Assembly: GCA_947652115.1 (NCBI GenBank)
Contig: OX393568.1
Span: 25,687,839-25,751,838, forward strand
DNA from: Blastomussa wellsi
Lineage: Eukaryota > Cnidaria > Anthozoa > Scleractinia > Plerogyridae
Length of the DNA: 64,000 nt
Direction: 5' to 3'
The notes beneath the pieces are model-generated. The model worked only from the letters and a program-made list of their open reading frames with translations. It searched no databases and was not told the DNA's origin. A program made the translations under genes and the position numbers. Position 1 is the first letter of the stretch; each line of letters begins with the position of its first letter. This document shows, one piece after another, positions 46,894 to 59,599 of this stretch.

Positions 46894-47667
46894 ATGGACC
46901 GACGACAGACAAACGGGGCCGATCCCATTTCTTTTTGAATCAGTACTCGGCGATGATACAGTTTTTACGATCACTTCTCTTTTGGCAAACATTTCTAAAC
47001 TGGAATAACTTTGATGAAACCTCGTTTTTCCTTCAGCTCCAAGTTGATTTACATGCTCGTAAGCAGACTGTTCAAACATGCCATCCAACAAGAGAGCTGC
47101 AGGTCAATATTCTCTTTTACAAGCATGTGTCTGACTCACTTGAACCAAATCAAATCTACTTTCGTGGATTACGTGGTCTCGCCCTTAAGCTTATCTCTTT
47201 GATCGAATCGTTTATCACTTTATTGCCATTTTAATTATTTTTTACTCAGCGAGGTTTTTTAAGTATATATCTATCACTTTTATCACTGCCTTTTTCTACA
47301 CCTGCTACTGTTCACTGACTGACTGTTCATGAGTCTAACGTTGTGCACTTCATGTACGTTTAAAGGCGTCACTAGGGACAGTATTTAGCGAATTTATCTC
47401 AGCAGTAGACTGACCATCTTATGAGTGTCACAGGCCGGGACATTTAACTAGCCAGGAATTTGGCTCGATATGAAGCCTGTCAAAATTCATTAATTCATGT
47501 TTTTGTTCGTTTATTTGGCCTTGACGAATACAAACGTTAAACACATGCGGTTTTGACATGCGTTCGAGTATAGCTCATAGCCAATAGAAACGTGACAGTT
47601 ACGTAATTCAGCAGTATTCCTCTGCAGCGTAAGTGTCCATAAATGGCATATGTGCAATTAAAAAACA

Positions 47668-47840
47668 TTCCGAGTTCCCTTTTCACTCTGTTTCAAAACG
47701 AGTCTAAGTGCGAAATTATTCATATGGAAACAAGCTTGTTTTGCATGAGAATGAAGATGCAAGTAAAATACATTTTCATATGAATTGTTTCGCACTTAGA
47801 CTCGTTTTCACCTTGAGGCAAAAGAGAACTCGGAACTGTG
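47668..47840. repeat. Palindrome upstream of gene C
   Basis: CCGAGTTCCCTTTTCACTC / AAAAGAGAACTCGG and AACGAGTCTAAGTGCGAAAT / TTTCGCACTTAGACTCGTTT form long inverted arms about 160 bp upstream of the gene C start codon. It may lie within or near the promoter. Confidence 0.75.
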
Positions 47841-47999
47841 GCCAATTGCAAACTATTTGTACTTGTCATGCAAATTTAATGTTGGCCTATATATTTTCCG
47901 ATCGTTGTACTTGTCGAAACCACTTCAAATGACAGCTTCTTCGAAGTTACATGCAACTGATCAGACAGCTGTACAAAACGTAGGACATCGCTGGATATT

Positions 48000-50323
48000 A
48001 TGATCCGGTTGTTGTGCGTAGTGTTTCTGTGCGCAATTAAGGAGGTTCACGGTGACCACGACGCCGCTTCGTGTGGAAACTTCATGAAGGACTGGTACCC
48101 GAGCGTTAAACCTCAATCTTCTGTGGCTCCTTATGTTCTCAATGTGTCTGATGAAGACGGTAATTTCACTCAATGGTCGTCGCGCTCTCCAACGTATGGT
48201 TCAAAAACAGTGCAGACAGGTTCGTATCAGATAATGTTATTGTGTGTTTTGAATTTCGATGACACTCTGAGTTGAACATGTGCTAAACAAGCAACCTTCA
48301 AGGTGCCTTCATGCGAGGGGCCATGACGCATGGACCTTTTGATGTCGCAGCGACATGTAGCATGTCAGTTGTTCACACGAGGGGACATCTCATTCCTGCA
48401 ATTTTGTCTCAGCGACATGTCCCACGAAGTTCAATGGGTTGAACTCCGTGACATTTCGCAGGGACAAAATTGGCGCAAATTCCTGCTGCATATAAGGGCT
48501 TAAAAAAATCAGGACACACGAGGCCGATCATGTCGCTACGACATGTCCTGGGGACATATAGACGCTACAATGTCGTGTGTGTGCAGTTATTGACAGTGTC
48601 GCTGCTTCATGTCCCGCTACATCCCTGCACACATTAATTTGTCATGTCCCCTCGTGTGGTTCGAGACCAAAATCCGAAATTTACACCCGTAAGCGAGACG
48701 ACGAGCATCCCTGCCCCTTTTATATGCGAGAGTTTTCCCCCGCCTCAGAAAACATCAGTTTATATTACAAATGTGATAATTATTTTTTAGTGAGGCTAAG
48801 TGGATTGATGTCTACCAATGGTACAGAAAAGTTTATTGGATTCTTGATCACCGCAAAGAATGAGTTTGAAGATGAAGAGAATGGAAATTTCATTGCGCCA
48901 TTTCCAAATGAAACCTCCAGGATGGAATGCAAAGACCAAACAACACAAACGGTAAGCCAATGTGCTCACTAACTATTGTCTTTGATGTAAAGTACATATG
49001 AAATCATTCACATGTGAACTGTGGATGTTGCTAGATGGAAGCGAAAAATGATCATCGCAGTAAATTTTCAATTTAAGCAATTAGAATACGTGAAGAAGCC
49101 CGAAAAATTCTTGGCTTCAACGGGATTCAAACGCTTAACCCGTGACCTCTGCGATATCGGTGCGATGCTCTACCAACTGAGCTATGGCTAAAGCGACACA
49201 TTGGGAGCGAGGTCAACTTTGCGAGTTCACAAAATTGACCTAGCAAAATTGGGCTTCATAGCTCGGTTGGCAGAGCATCGCACGCGGGTATCGCGGAGGT
49301 CATGGGTTCGAACCATTAAAGCCCTGCATTTTTTCAGGCTTCTTTATTCAAATTGCTTAAATTGAAATTAACTTCTCACTTTCAACAACAGTCTTTTATA
49401 CTTTAAAAGAAGACTTGAGTAGTAAGTAAGAAAGTAAGTAAAGCATTTAAGTAAAGCAGAGCTGATGTGGCCGTGTTAAAAACTAAAACTCAAACGTTTT
49501 GAGGCACATTATTTCTTTTCTAATCTAAAGATTGAGGTTGTGAAAAACTCAACGAATAGCAAAGAATGGACAAGTATTGATATTAAATGGAAAGCTCCAG
49601 AAAAGCACCCTGCTGGAAAGATAACCATAAGGTAAATAATTTGCCTGGTTCCTCGGCCTTAATTTTCGTCGCCGAAACGAGTAGTGCCGTCATACGATAC
49701 CGTAAAGTTCTGGGAAAAAAGCCGTAGAGGAACTACCCTAGGCGAGTAGGGAAGAGCCGGTAATGATTTCGATTTATAGAGAAATGCAACATGAACTTGA
49801 GTTATTCTTTCACTGGCAAAGTATTGGCTGCTTTTCCTCTCGCATACTTTCAATTGCATTCAGTTATTAAAACCGGAGGCTTTCAGCATTGCAATGAAGC
49901 TCCAGTGACAAGTCTTTAATACCGGGCTACAAACCTGAATGGTTTTAATTGTTTTCTGTTTGTAAATCACCACACAGTGCCAGCGTTGTGAAGGAGCAGG
50001 GAGTGTACTGGGAACGAATCAACGTGACTGTTGGTTGTAAGTTAATTGTTGTTGTACAGATTATTACATGATTTCGCTTTAATACATAGCCAACATGGAT
50101 TTAGCTCAGATTTTCTAATATGGCAGAAGCTTTATCAAATGCTGTTTATATTTCTTCTTTGTTTGCCACCATTTGTACTTAATGTCGTATACAATTTGTA
50201 AGACAAAGATTAAACGTGGAGTGTTTTATGCTGCAGATATTTGCGCTGGCCCGTTGTGTGCTAATAAATGTCCAAACGGTTATGCCAAGACGAAGTTCGG
50301 CTGCGCAACATGCACTTGTGCAG
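48000..50323 (+). CDS. Secreted reeler-antistasin protein, gene C (five exons, last exon not found)
   Basis: Exons: 48000-48219, 48791-48951, 49531-49631, 49978-50036, 50237-50323; phases 1, 0, 2, 1, then 1, all GT-AG. The first 18 residues form a signal peptide (MIRLLCVVFLCAIKEVHG). Exons 1-4 make a reeler-like beta-sandwich: a Cys near residue 25, GTEKFIGFLITAKN (compare GF..A in reeler domains), a second Cys (MECKD), and WKAPEKHPAGKITIR followed by ASVVKEQGVYW. Exon 5 is an antistasin-like module, CAGPLCANKCPNGYAK then FGCATCTCA. Reeler domains occur in secreted matrix or defence-related proteins and antistasin modules often inhibit proteases; the role here is inferred only. The splice phases match gene D. 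Exon 6 (hydrophobic tail in gene D) was not recognised; a LINE fragment lies downstream. Confidence 0.8.
48297..48662. mobile_element. MITE in intron 1 of gene C
   Basis: Repeated AGCGACATGTC and CATGTCGCTACGACATGTCC strings, with ends GCGAGGGGCCATGACG and CATGTCCCCTCGTGTGG. Inverted in several places, no coding frame. Confidence 0.65.
49065..49370. mobile_element. Two tRNA-derived SINEs head to head, forming a large palindrome, intron 2 of gene C
   Basis: Left half (minus): ATAGCTCAGTTGGTAGAGCA with a distorted B-box. Right half (plus): ATAGCTCGGTTGGCAGAGCA, B-box GGGTTCGAACC and paired GGGCTT/AAAGCCC ends. Outer parts AATTTAAGCAATT and AATTGCTTAAATT are inverse, so the whole unit is an inverted repeat with two promoter-bearing heads pointing outward. 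Confidence 0.75.
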
Positions 50324-50429
50324 GTGAGAATTCCTTCATGTATGCACCACTGATCAGTACATTCACGTACCGTACTTTCTCGATTAACCGCCGGGCCCTG
50401 AATAAACGGCGGCCATATTTCATAGCGTG

Positions 50430-50955
50430 TTTATAGGCGAAGCACCAGCGGCTCTTTCGTATTTGGCAAATAAACCTTGCACTGCATACAGTTTTAGAAG
50501 GAGTAATAACATAATCGTCCCGCGTTTTAATTCGAAGTTTCTTAAAAACTCTGTTAGCTACAGAGGCGCTATCCTTTGGAACGCTGTCTCGACTTATTTT
50601 ACGGGGCAGTTTACTGATTTTTATCGTAAAGTAAAGAAAGACTTTTATTTTAAAGAGCTTAAATTTAGCGCCCAGTCGGTTCAGTCGCTGCCAAGGCACT
50701 ACCAGGATTTTAATTGCTTTTAAATATTTTATGTCTTAATTTTAGCAGTTATTTTTATTTAGATGTAGTTACGCGAACTTATTTAAATATTACTCTTTTT
50801 AGGAATTAATTGTACATTCATGTTAGTTGTATGAGTAATTTTATCCATATTTTAACATCGTTTCATATTGTAACTATTTTTTACACGACCCCACAAGCTT
50901 TAGCTTTAAATTTTATCGTGTTTAAATAAAGGATATGATGATGATGATGATGGTG
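50430..50955 (+). mobile_element. 3' end of a LINE retrotransposon, inserted after exon 5 of gene C
   Basis: The frame 50427-50723 encodes a typical LINE ORF2 C-terminus (NNIIVPRFNSKFLKN then SYRGAILWNAV and FTDFYRKVKKDFY). It is followed by about 200 bp of untranslated sequence, AATAAA at 50925-50930 and a GATGATGATGATG tail. 5'-truncated, CR1/L2-like by its end sequence; family not certain. Confidence 0.7.
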
Positions 50956-50959
50956 CCAA

Positions 50960-51575
50960 GCTAATGCTCCCGGAATTGAATTCTATGTTTTATGGAAACA
51001 TTGTCTTTTGTTTCAATTAACCAATATATGGCCGTTCATGATGCGAGTGACAACGCCTTATACCGTAATTTTCGCTACTCGAGGTCGCATTCGTTGCCGA
51101 GTCCAAGCACACTGAGATAGGGATTCTGCATGGGAATTGTTTTGCAGTTTATACTGATGACATTCATTTCAAACAATATAAAAGTTAAAGAAAATCCTGA
51201 ATTCATGTATGTAATGTAATCATTCACGCGCAAAATTTGTGCTTCGATGATGATGTAAGGCGAAGAACGCAAGTGATCAAATGAGGCTCCTTATGAGAGC
51301 ATCGTAATACAGATCAGGAGTTGCATTCAAACGTCTTGTACAGCGGCACCAGTGAATCAGAAAACGTTTCTGGCCAGCACTATGTCATCATTTTGCATTT
51401 ATTAACTTCTGATCGTTTTGTGTCTCCTCGTTGCAAGGAAATTAAATACCTTAAAAAAATGCTTCCTTGTTCGTCTTGTGCCAGTTTTCATATTGAATAC
51501 ATGAATGCGGTTTCAGCACCAAAACTTGCCTTCAGTTATCAATGTACAACAGGAAAGTTTACGTTTTTGTATGTA
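50960..51575. other. No gene recognised
   Basis: Intergenic or intronic DNA after the LINE. The missing sixth exon of gene C was not recognised here. Confidence 0.4.
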
Positions 51576-51579
51576 TATA

Positions 51580-51697
51580 GTCATCCTGGGAGACCCAGGG
51601 GCAGTCAGTTGGGGCGAGCGAAAGTCTAAGGGACTTTATTCGCCCGTTTAGACTTTCGCTCGCCCCAACTGACTGCTCCTGGGTCTCCCAGGATGGT
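51580..51697. repeat. Palindromic element with about 50-bp arms
   Basis: CATCCTGGGAGACCCAGG and CCTGGGTCTCCCAGGATG, continued by CAGTTGGGGCGAGCGAAAGT and its inverse, enclose a short centre GGGACTTTATTCGCCC. Confidence 0.85.
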
Positions 51698-51777
51698 ACG
51701 TAGTATATTGTTCGTTTATTACCATAGGCCTGAATTGACCGATATGGTTGACTACAAGTTTTTCCCTTTAGTCTTAA

Positions 51778-51858
51778 GTGTCAGACGTTTTCCCGCTCTA
51801 ATGCCCGCACCTCAGGGGATTAGGGCGGGCTGGAAGAAGTCTGACACTTCACACTACC
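51778..51858. repeat. Short inverted repeat
   Basis: AAGTGTCAGACG(T/G)TTTCC and GGAAGAAGTCTGACACTT pair around GCCCGCACCTCAGGGG-type centre. Confidence 0.7.
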
Positions 51859-52734
51859 ACATAGTTTGTACGTTGTGCTGGTGATTCATGTATCATATCT
51901 TTCCGTCTATGCAAATGGTCTGCTTTTCAAAACCCTTACCCTTTCATGTAACATTTTTAACAGAAAAGTTAACCCTTTTATACACATTCGATAGAAAATG
52001 TGTCCCCTATCCGTACCAACGGAAAGCACCTGAGTTACCCTGAAATTAGTAATTACTGTGAGTAAGTAGAATGCTGTCGAGAGGTTGATGCTGGAACAGC
52101 ACCGATAAACTCTTGAAATAAAGCAGCTGGATTGGCAATCGACCTCTTGATATTAACCAAAACGCTAGCGACCCTGATGAGCAATCAATCAACTTGATTG
52201 CTATTGAATCAAAGTAGAATGAAAAATGTTCAACTTATGAATCGTACGTTCTCCACTTCTTTCCATCGTGCAGTCGACAAAGTCTCGGATGCTCAGAGTA
52301 CATAGATCGTATAGAGCAAAACGGACCTTGTTCCCAGATCTTCTCAAAGCACAGTACGTAAACATCTGGGTACGAGATTACGGACATTTACTATGCACAA
52401 CAATGCCGCCCTTGATACTAGGGACCCAGCAGACATCCAGAAATCCAAAAATCCGCGTATTTCAATCATTATGGTACGTGTACAGAATGGCTGCCTCGAT
52501 CGTATCCTCGGCGGCAAATACTGTTAAATCGACTGCAGTTCGGTGAGTTCGACAAATTAGAACGCTTTGACTCCTAAATGACATTTTTTACTACCTTTAG
52601 TATACTCCAACTCATGAATTTCCTAGGGAACCCTCCCTGCATCTTCCCCGCTATTTGGCTATTTACATTTATGCCAGAACTTTGCAAGCCATTACTCGAG
52701 GTCTATAAACTTTCAGGAGAATTCATTTTAAATC

Positions 52735-52832
52735 GAGGAACTGTGGTGCTGCGGCGGTGGGAAGTATAGCAAGATAATTTGGTTTTATCAACTGGGTTGA
52801 TAATATGAATTGGCCACCGTAAAGAGATTCGA
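52735..52832 (+). mobile_element. Penelope-like fragment, truncated before the core
   Basis: GGAACTGTGGTGCTGCGGCG, TAATTTGGTTTTATCAACTG, CCACCGTAAAGAGATTCGA, then an unrelated sequence. It lacks the hammerhead-type core. Confidence 0.7.
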
Positions 52833-52839
52833 AACCCCC

Positions 52840-55800
52840 GGGTTTTAAAATATTGGTAAACAGCTCGTTGCTTAATTAAGGCGAAGGTTTAATTATTTGC
52901 CTCTCCCAATCGCATTTATTTGCACTTTTAGTCCTTAAATTTCCATGTCATGTCAACATTTGTTTGGCAAGAATAAACTTGAAGCTTAGTATAATTATTT
53001 ACCGAGAGTTTGTAACTTGTCTGTCTGTCTCACTTTACTTTTCATAAAACACAAATATAGCATGATAATAAAAAGAGTAACAGCGTTCCAATCTAATACC
53101 AAAAAGATCGATAGCGCTTATCTCCCGAACCGTGGTTTCTTTCTTGTAAAGTGTGAAATAACTTAGTGTTATGACATTCACATTTCAGAGAGCTCGCAGC
53201 CAGCAGCTGCCGTAATTTCCCCGCGGATACCCCCTGGGTATTTTTGTTTGGGTGGTTGTCAATGCTGCCCGGCTCTCCAATCAATACCCATTTTGATTGG
53301 AACTATTAACTTTCGAATTTTAATAATTTATAACGCTGATCTATCTGGTGCGTAGCTGATGTCTCTTACTTGATCGTTCGCGCTATGCTGTAAGCAAGCA
53401 ATTCGACAAAGTTTGCGAGATCGGATCCGGGATTGAATGATCATTCGACACATTTCCATTTAAAAATGACTTTGTAAATAGATTTAATTTGCCCAAGGCA
53501 CGTAAAGCTTCAAAATGCAAATAAAGACTTAGGCCCATTAAAAAGACCATTAAAGTTATGTTGGTTCCGTTCATTAAAGTTTCTTTGTACTAAAGTAAAT
53601 TACAACAATTTTGATAAAAAAAATATTTGCGGTAGCAAAGTTTCGATAACACAGCAAGGACGTTGTGTAAATTTCTAGTTCATGCGAATTTCAGAGAATA
53701 TATTGAACGTGGCAATCAATTTATTTTGTCAGAATTACTTGATTCTTGTAAGGGGCGACCAGCTTTCTTTGGCAAATCGCAGGGTTTCAATTTTCTTGAT
53801 CTGGATCTGCCAGTGTTCTCTTTATGTTTCTTTTCTTCAGTTTCAGTTTTGTTTTTCATCCAAGGGGACTAATTTCACTGTTTTAACACTGTTCTGGGAT
53901 ATCATACAATAATAATTAAACATGTTCAGTTTTGTTTTGAAAATTTCATGGCTTGGAGTTGCGTAGCAAAAGTAGAGGAACGGTCTCTTTTTTTACATTG
54001 CATTCTGCTTATATTTCAGCAAGCTTTTAGTCAACTTTGCAGGTTTGTTTTTGCTCCTTGGAAATGAAATCCCCCATTGCAGAAAGGAAAAAAGTTCCAA
54101 ATTTGTAAAGTCTGCCTTTGTATTTCTCTAATATAGTTTTATGTGTTTAGATTTGGAAACACTACTCACCAAAAAGGCAATTCTTTATAGTAAGCTTATC
54201 TTGTAGTGTTGACTGAGTCGTAGTTAGAAGCAAAAACCCGTACGACTCCAGCACACACCAAATGGTCAACAACTTGCAGCTGTTCATGCTATTTTGGGGT
54301 AAGGTTAATTGGGGAGTTTATAATGTGCATTTCGTGTATGTTCTTCTTTACGTATGGATTAATTTCAGACAATGTCTTTGACGTTCATGACGCGGGTTCC
54401 TGTCAATTAACACACTACGTTCATGTGCAAGATTGCTTATTAAGAATTAAAGCACAAATTAAAGAAAAGATTTTAAAACGTTTCTGTTAGAATATGTTTT
54501 TCTTGGCAAACATAATTGTTTAATTTTGGAATGGACTTCTTATGTCATCCACAAGTCCAACTTTAATTTATAACCCGGTTTGAATATCAAGTATTAGCAT
54601 TACGTAAAGCTGAATCAGATTCTTTGGGGCTAATCTGCCAGGAGAATATCTTTTTCCGCGAACGTAGACAGGAACTGGTTGTTTACGAATTAAATTGTCA
54701 TTTACATGCAAAATAGCACTTTCATTTCTTAATTAACAACTAGTTTCGGTCTATTTTCAGTTAGTAAAACAAAGACTTTTTTAAGAACCATTTTTGTATA
54801 AAACGTCGTGGCTGTAAAATGTGAGGCTGAAATAAAACAATTGCAACAATGGATCGATTTTTCTCTGGATCTGCCATGCCGCCCATTTCGCATTAATCTT
54901 AAGAAAAAAAAGTGAAACTGACAACGACAGGACAATGCGGATATCATGTGACTCACTCCAACACTTTATCCAAGTGCACGTTTTGTTTACCTTTCCCTGA
55001 GCCTGCAGGCAGTACGCACGTACAGTACAATTAATGAAAATATTTATTCAGTATTTTTAAGCCATATTTCGTGGGTAACAGCACATAACATCAGTATAGC
55101 GAATGAATTATGAAACGATTACTTTTCGATTCGTTGAATACCATAAACTGTTCGTTAATAATGTAGACTCGGAGGCCAGGTATACCCAATACTGTGGGGT
55201 TCGCGATTAGAACTTCAAAATGAGAAGGTTATTGCTGAAAGTGCTTTTCGCCTCCTGAAAATAAATAATCCCCCCCCCCCCCCCCCCGTTAGAAGTACTG
55301 GAAAACTCTTTTGTGTCTGAGATACTTTTGCGTATCGGGGGGGAGGTTCGAGTATTTTCATAATTTTAAGATGATTCTGTGGTTTTAATTTGGCATTCCC
55401 CCGAGATTTCAGCAAGGAAGAACCGATTAAAGACAGTTACACAAAACAAAAAGGAGCTGCAGATTGAAATACATACGGTAGAAGAGGATTGAACACAGGG
55501 ATATGGACACGAAGGCATACTCTGATCTTTGTAGTAAACTCTCTGTATGTGACCGGTCGAGGATCTTGTTCTTCGTGGTGTAGTGCCTGACACCTGAACT
55601 TAGACAAAAAGGGAAAATTGTCCATGAGGGGTCCTTCGTGGAAACAGTTGTTTGTTTCCCACGTATCAGAATTTACAAAATGGCAGAAAAGCATGGGGAA
55701 AAATGCATAGCATGTCAAGGCACCATCCCTTGTCATACTGAGACTAGAGTTACTGAGCTTGCCAGTCATGATCAGTGCGGGAGAGACAGAAACGGCTTTA

Positions 55801-57340
55801 TTGTTTTTGTAGCCCGTTACATCGGTGTTCTAGGCTCTCAAATTAGTAGAGCGTGCGAAACAAAGATACGCGAGCGAGGCGAGCGGAAGAGCGAAGAGAG
55901 AGCCCGGCCGGAACAGCTCAGGTTATTGTTCTTGGCACAATAACGTACAGCGAGGTATCCTGATGGAGAATTTGGAAAAGTAGCTCCGCAAATGAGGTTA
56001 TTGTCCAGACTACTCGTATTTTTAATACGGATGGGTGAACACTCTTATATCCAGTAGGAGTTCACATCGGTGACGTCATGGAGAAAGTTCTGCTTTCACC
56101 GTCCAAACTTGAACGGCGTTTTCAGAAATTTTCACTATGTTTTCTTGAAACGTTGCGTTTTTCAGTCCCTGTTTTCGCCAGGAACGTGTGTTGGGTTGGC
56201 AATTCTCAAGGAAAAAGTTGCGCTTTTAGACAAAACCAATACGAGTGCCAATGAGTGAATATGAAGCGCACGGGTTGCGTGCCCAGTCTCATATATAACA
56301 AAGGCCAACTATAGCGATATTTCTTGACGTCAAACATTGACGTCACATTTCTTTTGATATTCAAATTTTCCAAACACAGAACAAAAAAGGCATTGTTTCA
56401 ACAGCCAATTAGGTTCTGGTTGGTACATTAATAACAATGGGTGACATAACGAGAAACATCGCTATTCAAACGAATACAGATTTGCCTGATTTCAAACAAT
56501 ACAAAAGTCACACACTCTTCTAATGCATTCTTGTGTTAGATATATTTATTGACCGAAACGTAAAGCGTTCTGTCCTTACGTACAGTCGGGAGACTGTCAC
56601 AGGTATTGGAGTTGTGAACTACGTTGAAGCAATAAAGTATAAACTGGAATAAGTGCAGGTAAAGTCTTACAGTATCTAAAAGCGTACTTACTTAATTCAT
56701 CGATCATCGATCATCGATTCATCGATCGTCCTACACCAAAATGCCACACTAAAGTTTAGTAACTCTATTATAAATCCTAGTGATAGATGGTTACATTAGA
56801 TTTTTCCAGTCAAGTTACTAGCAGGCACAAAAAAAGCTTCAAAGGTTAGGTGTATGTGAAAAACGGTAAACCTTCTTGATCAATGCCCTGTAGATCTGCG
56901 TTTTAGAGCATTTTACACAAATTCGTGGATCAGATCTTGAAACTGACCTCCAAGAAGCATTTTGCTAGCTCAGTTGTGCATGTACGCTACTACCCTGAGA
57001 TCGATCGAAAGACAGTAACCGATTTCTTCCATAGAATAGACAGTCCGTGTTACAGATTTTGTTATTAATATTTAAGTTGGTTGTTAAGCAAACTCCAATA
57101 TAAAGCGATAAATCGAATATAATGCAACCACCGACCCACGTTCGAAATCTTTCTGTATCAAATTAAAGATCAAGAGTGCGGCGACAGACGGTATTCAGCT
57201 AGTGATTTCAAGCCATGTTCATATTCTTAAAATTATCGGAGTGAGAAAGAGAGATTTCAACCATCAGACTGAGTAATATTTTTTTACGAACCGGTTTTTT
57301 TACATACAGCTGTCACAGCTGTCACGGAAAAAAAAATCGT
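52840..57340. other. Intergenic DNA between genes C and D, no gene recognised
   Basis: About 4.5 kb with only short open frames. A poly-C run lies at about 55268-55287 and an ATCGATC-rich stretch at about 56698-56728. No exon of gene C or D was recognised. Confidence 0.4.
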
Positions 57341-57359
57341 CCTTAGAGCCCGCTATTCT

Positions 57360-57550
57360 TTTGGTCAGCACCAAGAATACGGACTCTGGCCAGGATCGAT
57401 TTTTGGAGCATGCGCAAAGTGCATTGTTTTGATTCTCGGCCAATCAGATTAAGTCTGCGCAGAACTACGGAAAGTGCGTGAAATGTGGATCGGACTTACG
57501 GGATCAGTCCTGGCCAGAGTCCGTGTTTTGGCCATGGGTGCTGACCCTAA
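57360..57550. repeat. Long inverted repeat
   Basis: GGTCAGCACCAAGAATACGG with CTCTGGCCAGGATCGA is mirrored by TCAGTCCTGGCCAGAG and GGCCATGGGTGCTGACC. Non-coding, MITE-like. Confidence 0.75.
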
Positions 57551-57954
57551 TGACACTACGGAAAAATTTTAATGAAATCCCTGAATATTTGAGGTTAACA
57601 TTTATACAAGAGGTAAATTGTTCTATGTTAATTTACCTCTCAATTTCCACCTTCATAATTTTGCTTCCAATTTTTGCTACACGCTCGCAAGTTTGAAAAT
57701 TATACCATCGATGTATCATGGCTGCCCTTGCTCTTGCTGACCACCTCGAGAAAACCTCGAGAACTCGTGACGTAATGCGCGTGCGTGGTGCGTTTTTCCG
57801 CGGTGTCACCCTGACTAGTCCCCAGGTCGTCTCTTAATATGAGAAGAAATAGCAGGCGCGGGGAATGATGGGAAGGAGACAGAGTCAGCTGCTGGCCAAA
57901 AGAAAGGGGGGCTCAGGGGCCTAGATTGTCGCGGAACAGGAACGAGGTTGAGCT

Positions 57955-58230
57955 GTCACCCGAAGGACCCTTGAGGCTGCCGGCCTACCGCAACTGAAGG
58001 GCCCTAGAGGCTGCCGGTCTGAAGGACCTTTGTGGCTGCCGGCCTGGCATGGCTGAAGGACCCTTGAGGCTGCCGGCCTGGCACGGACCCTTGAGGCTGC
58101 CGGCCTGGCACGGTTGTAGGGCCCTTGAGGCTGCCGGCCTGGCACGGCTGCAGGACCCTTGAGGCTGCCGGCCTTGCACGGCTGAAGGACCCTTGAGGCT
58201 GCCGGCCTGGCACGGCTGAAGGGTTCTTTA
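57955..58230. repeat. 34-bp GC-rich minisatellite, about eight copies
   Basis: The unit GGACCCTTGAGGCTGCCGGC with CTGGCACGGCTGAA occurs about eight times with substitutions and some shortened units. Open frames on the minus strand (Ala/Arg/Pro/Gln-rich) come from the repeat, not from a gene. It lies about 560 bp upstream of gene D. Confidence 0.9.
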
Positions 58231-58439
58231 GAGAACTGTCGGTTGGGTTCATGGCTGTGGCCATCTGTTCAAATGGTAGTTCCATGGCGGTGTCAATATT
58301 ACGCATGGTCTCCTTAGACACGCGGAAAAAGGTGAATCGAGGTAACTCGCTTGCAGGTGCTGCGCTTATTGTACTGAAAGGGGCTCTTTCCGCAAGATTT
58401 ATTAAACAATTCCATTTGCGTAAGATGGTTGCTGCTTTT

Positions 58440-58630
58440 CATAGTTATTTGCTGTACTTGTCATCATTATGTCGTCGTTGTTGTTATTACTGTTGTGATG
58501 TAATGTTGTTGCTGTCGTCGTCGTTGTTGTAACTGTCGTTGTGTTATTTTGGTGTTTATGTTGTGTTGTTGTCCTCTTACTCCTCGTCGTTCCTGGAATT
58601 ACGTACTGGCGTTGTTGTTGTTGCCCTATT
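58440..58630. repeat. GTT/GTC-rich low-complexity tract
   Basis: Dense runs of GTTGTT and GTCGTC triplets on the plus strand just upstream of gene D. Confidence 0.75.
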
Positions 58631-59599
58631 AAAATGGAAAAATTCTCTCAAACTGACATTTATTCTTCGGTTATGAAAGCATGAATGCGATTAGCTGAAA
58701 TGTATAGTGGTAATTAAATTGACAGCCTAGGCCAATGTAATTTACTGGTTCATATTCAAACAGGAGTAAACAGGATCTACTGGCAAAAAAGAATGGCGCG
58801 CGTGTTAGGAACGAGGCAGTTTCTGCTGTTTTCAATATGGACCCTAGCCTTGCTACACATCCAGCAAATGAAAGCAGAAATTCTTATTCCTTGCGGTATG
58901 GTAGAGTATTGGTTTCCCAGCGGTGTTAAACCTCAGACCTCAAAGCCGCCGTATGTGCTCGATGTGATTCGTGAGGATGGACGGTCTGTTTATCAAGACA
59001 TGTACAGGAATGAACCATTGTACGAGCTTGGGCAAGAAACCTACACAAGTGAGATATTTTGTTTAATCAGTTTTTGTGTTATGAACATTTCATTTCCCTG
59101 AATATATCAAATAGAACAGAAGTCCGGTACTCAGGTCACAAGAATAACGTTGACCTCACAATTCGCTGAGAAACTGTTTCATTTTTTAATCAGCTCAAAT
59201 CCTCCCATGTGGTTTCATATTTCTTGGTTGACGATCTTCTCGTTACTGGTATGCTTACGAGCGCTTCAGTGGTTTAAGGAGAAAAGTGACTTTGATCGTT
59301 CTTTAGAATATTTAATTCACGATGAAGTCGCTATGACGACGCCTCTGTAAGCTGTAAGAGACTAACCACAGCAAGGTTTATTTGTACTGCAAAATTAACT
59401 TAATTACTAATTACAAGAGACATCCATTTTGCGATTATCCTGCCGAGACCGAAGGGAGTGGAATTTGAAAGGGGCGATGATGTTGATCGACTTTTTTGGG
59501 ATTTAAATGGGTTTGTGTCGGCAATTAGGTGTTTCAGGACGGGACGCCATTGTTTTTACCGTCGCTATTTTGGGTTTCCCTTGGATTATTGTTCGTGGG

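Noticed and set aside
46719..47234. 171-residue plus-strand frame
   Set aside because: Runs across a palindrome and A/T-rich DNA; no recognisable domain, no exon signals.
49259..49330. tRNA gene in intron 2 of gene C
   Set aside because: It has paired ends and a B-box, but is half of a SINE palindrome with tails that match on both sides; most likely retroposon-derived.
54043..54140. Possible sixth exon of gene C after a CAG acceptor
   Set aside because: The short hydrophobic translation has no similarity to the gene D tail and continues with charged residues.
57921..58321. Three overlapping minus-strand frames rich in Ala, Arg, Gln and Pro
   Set aside because: They translate the 34-bp minisatellite; no start context or conserved domain.
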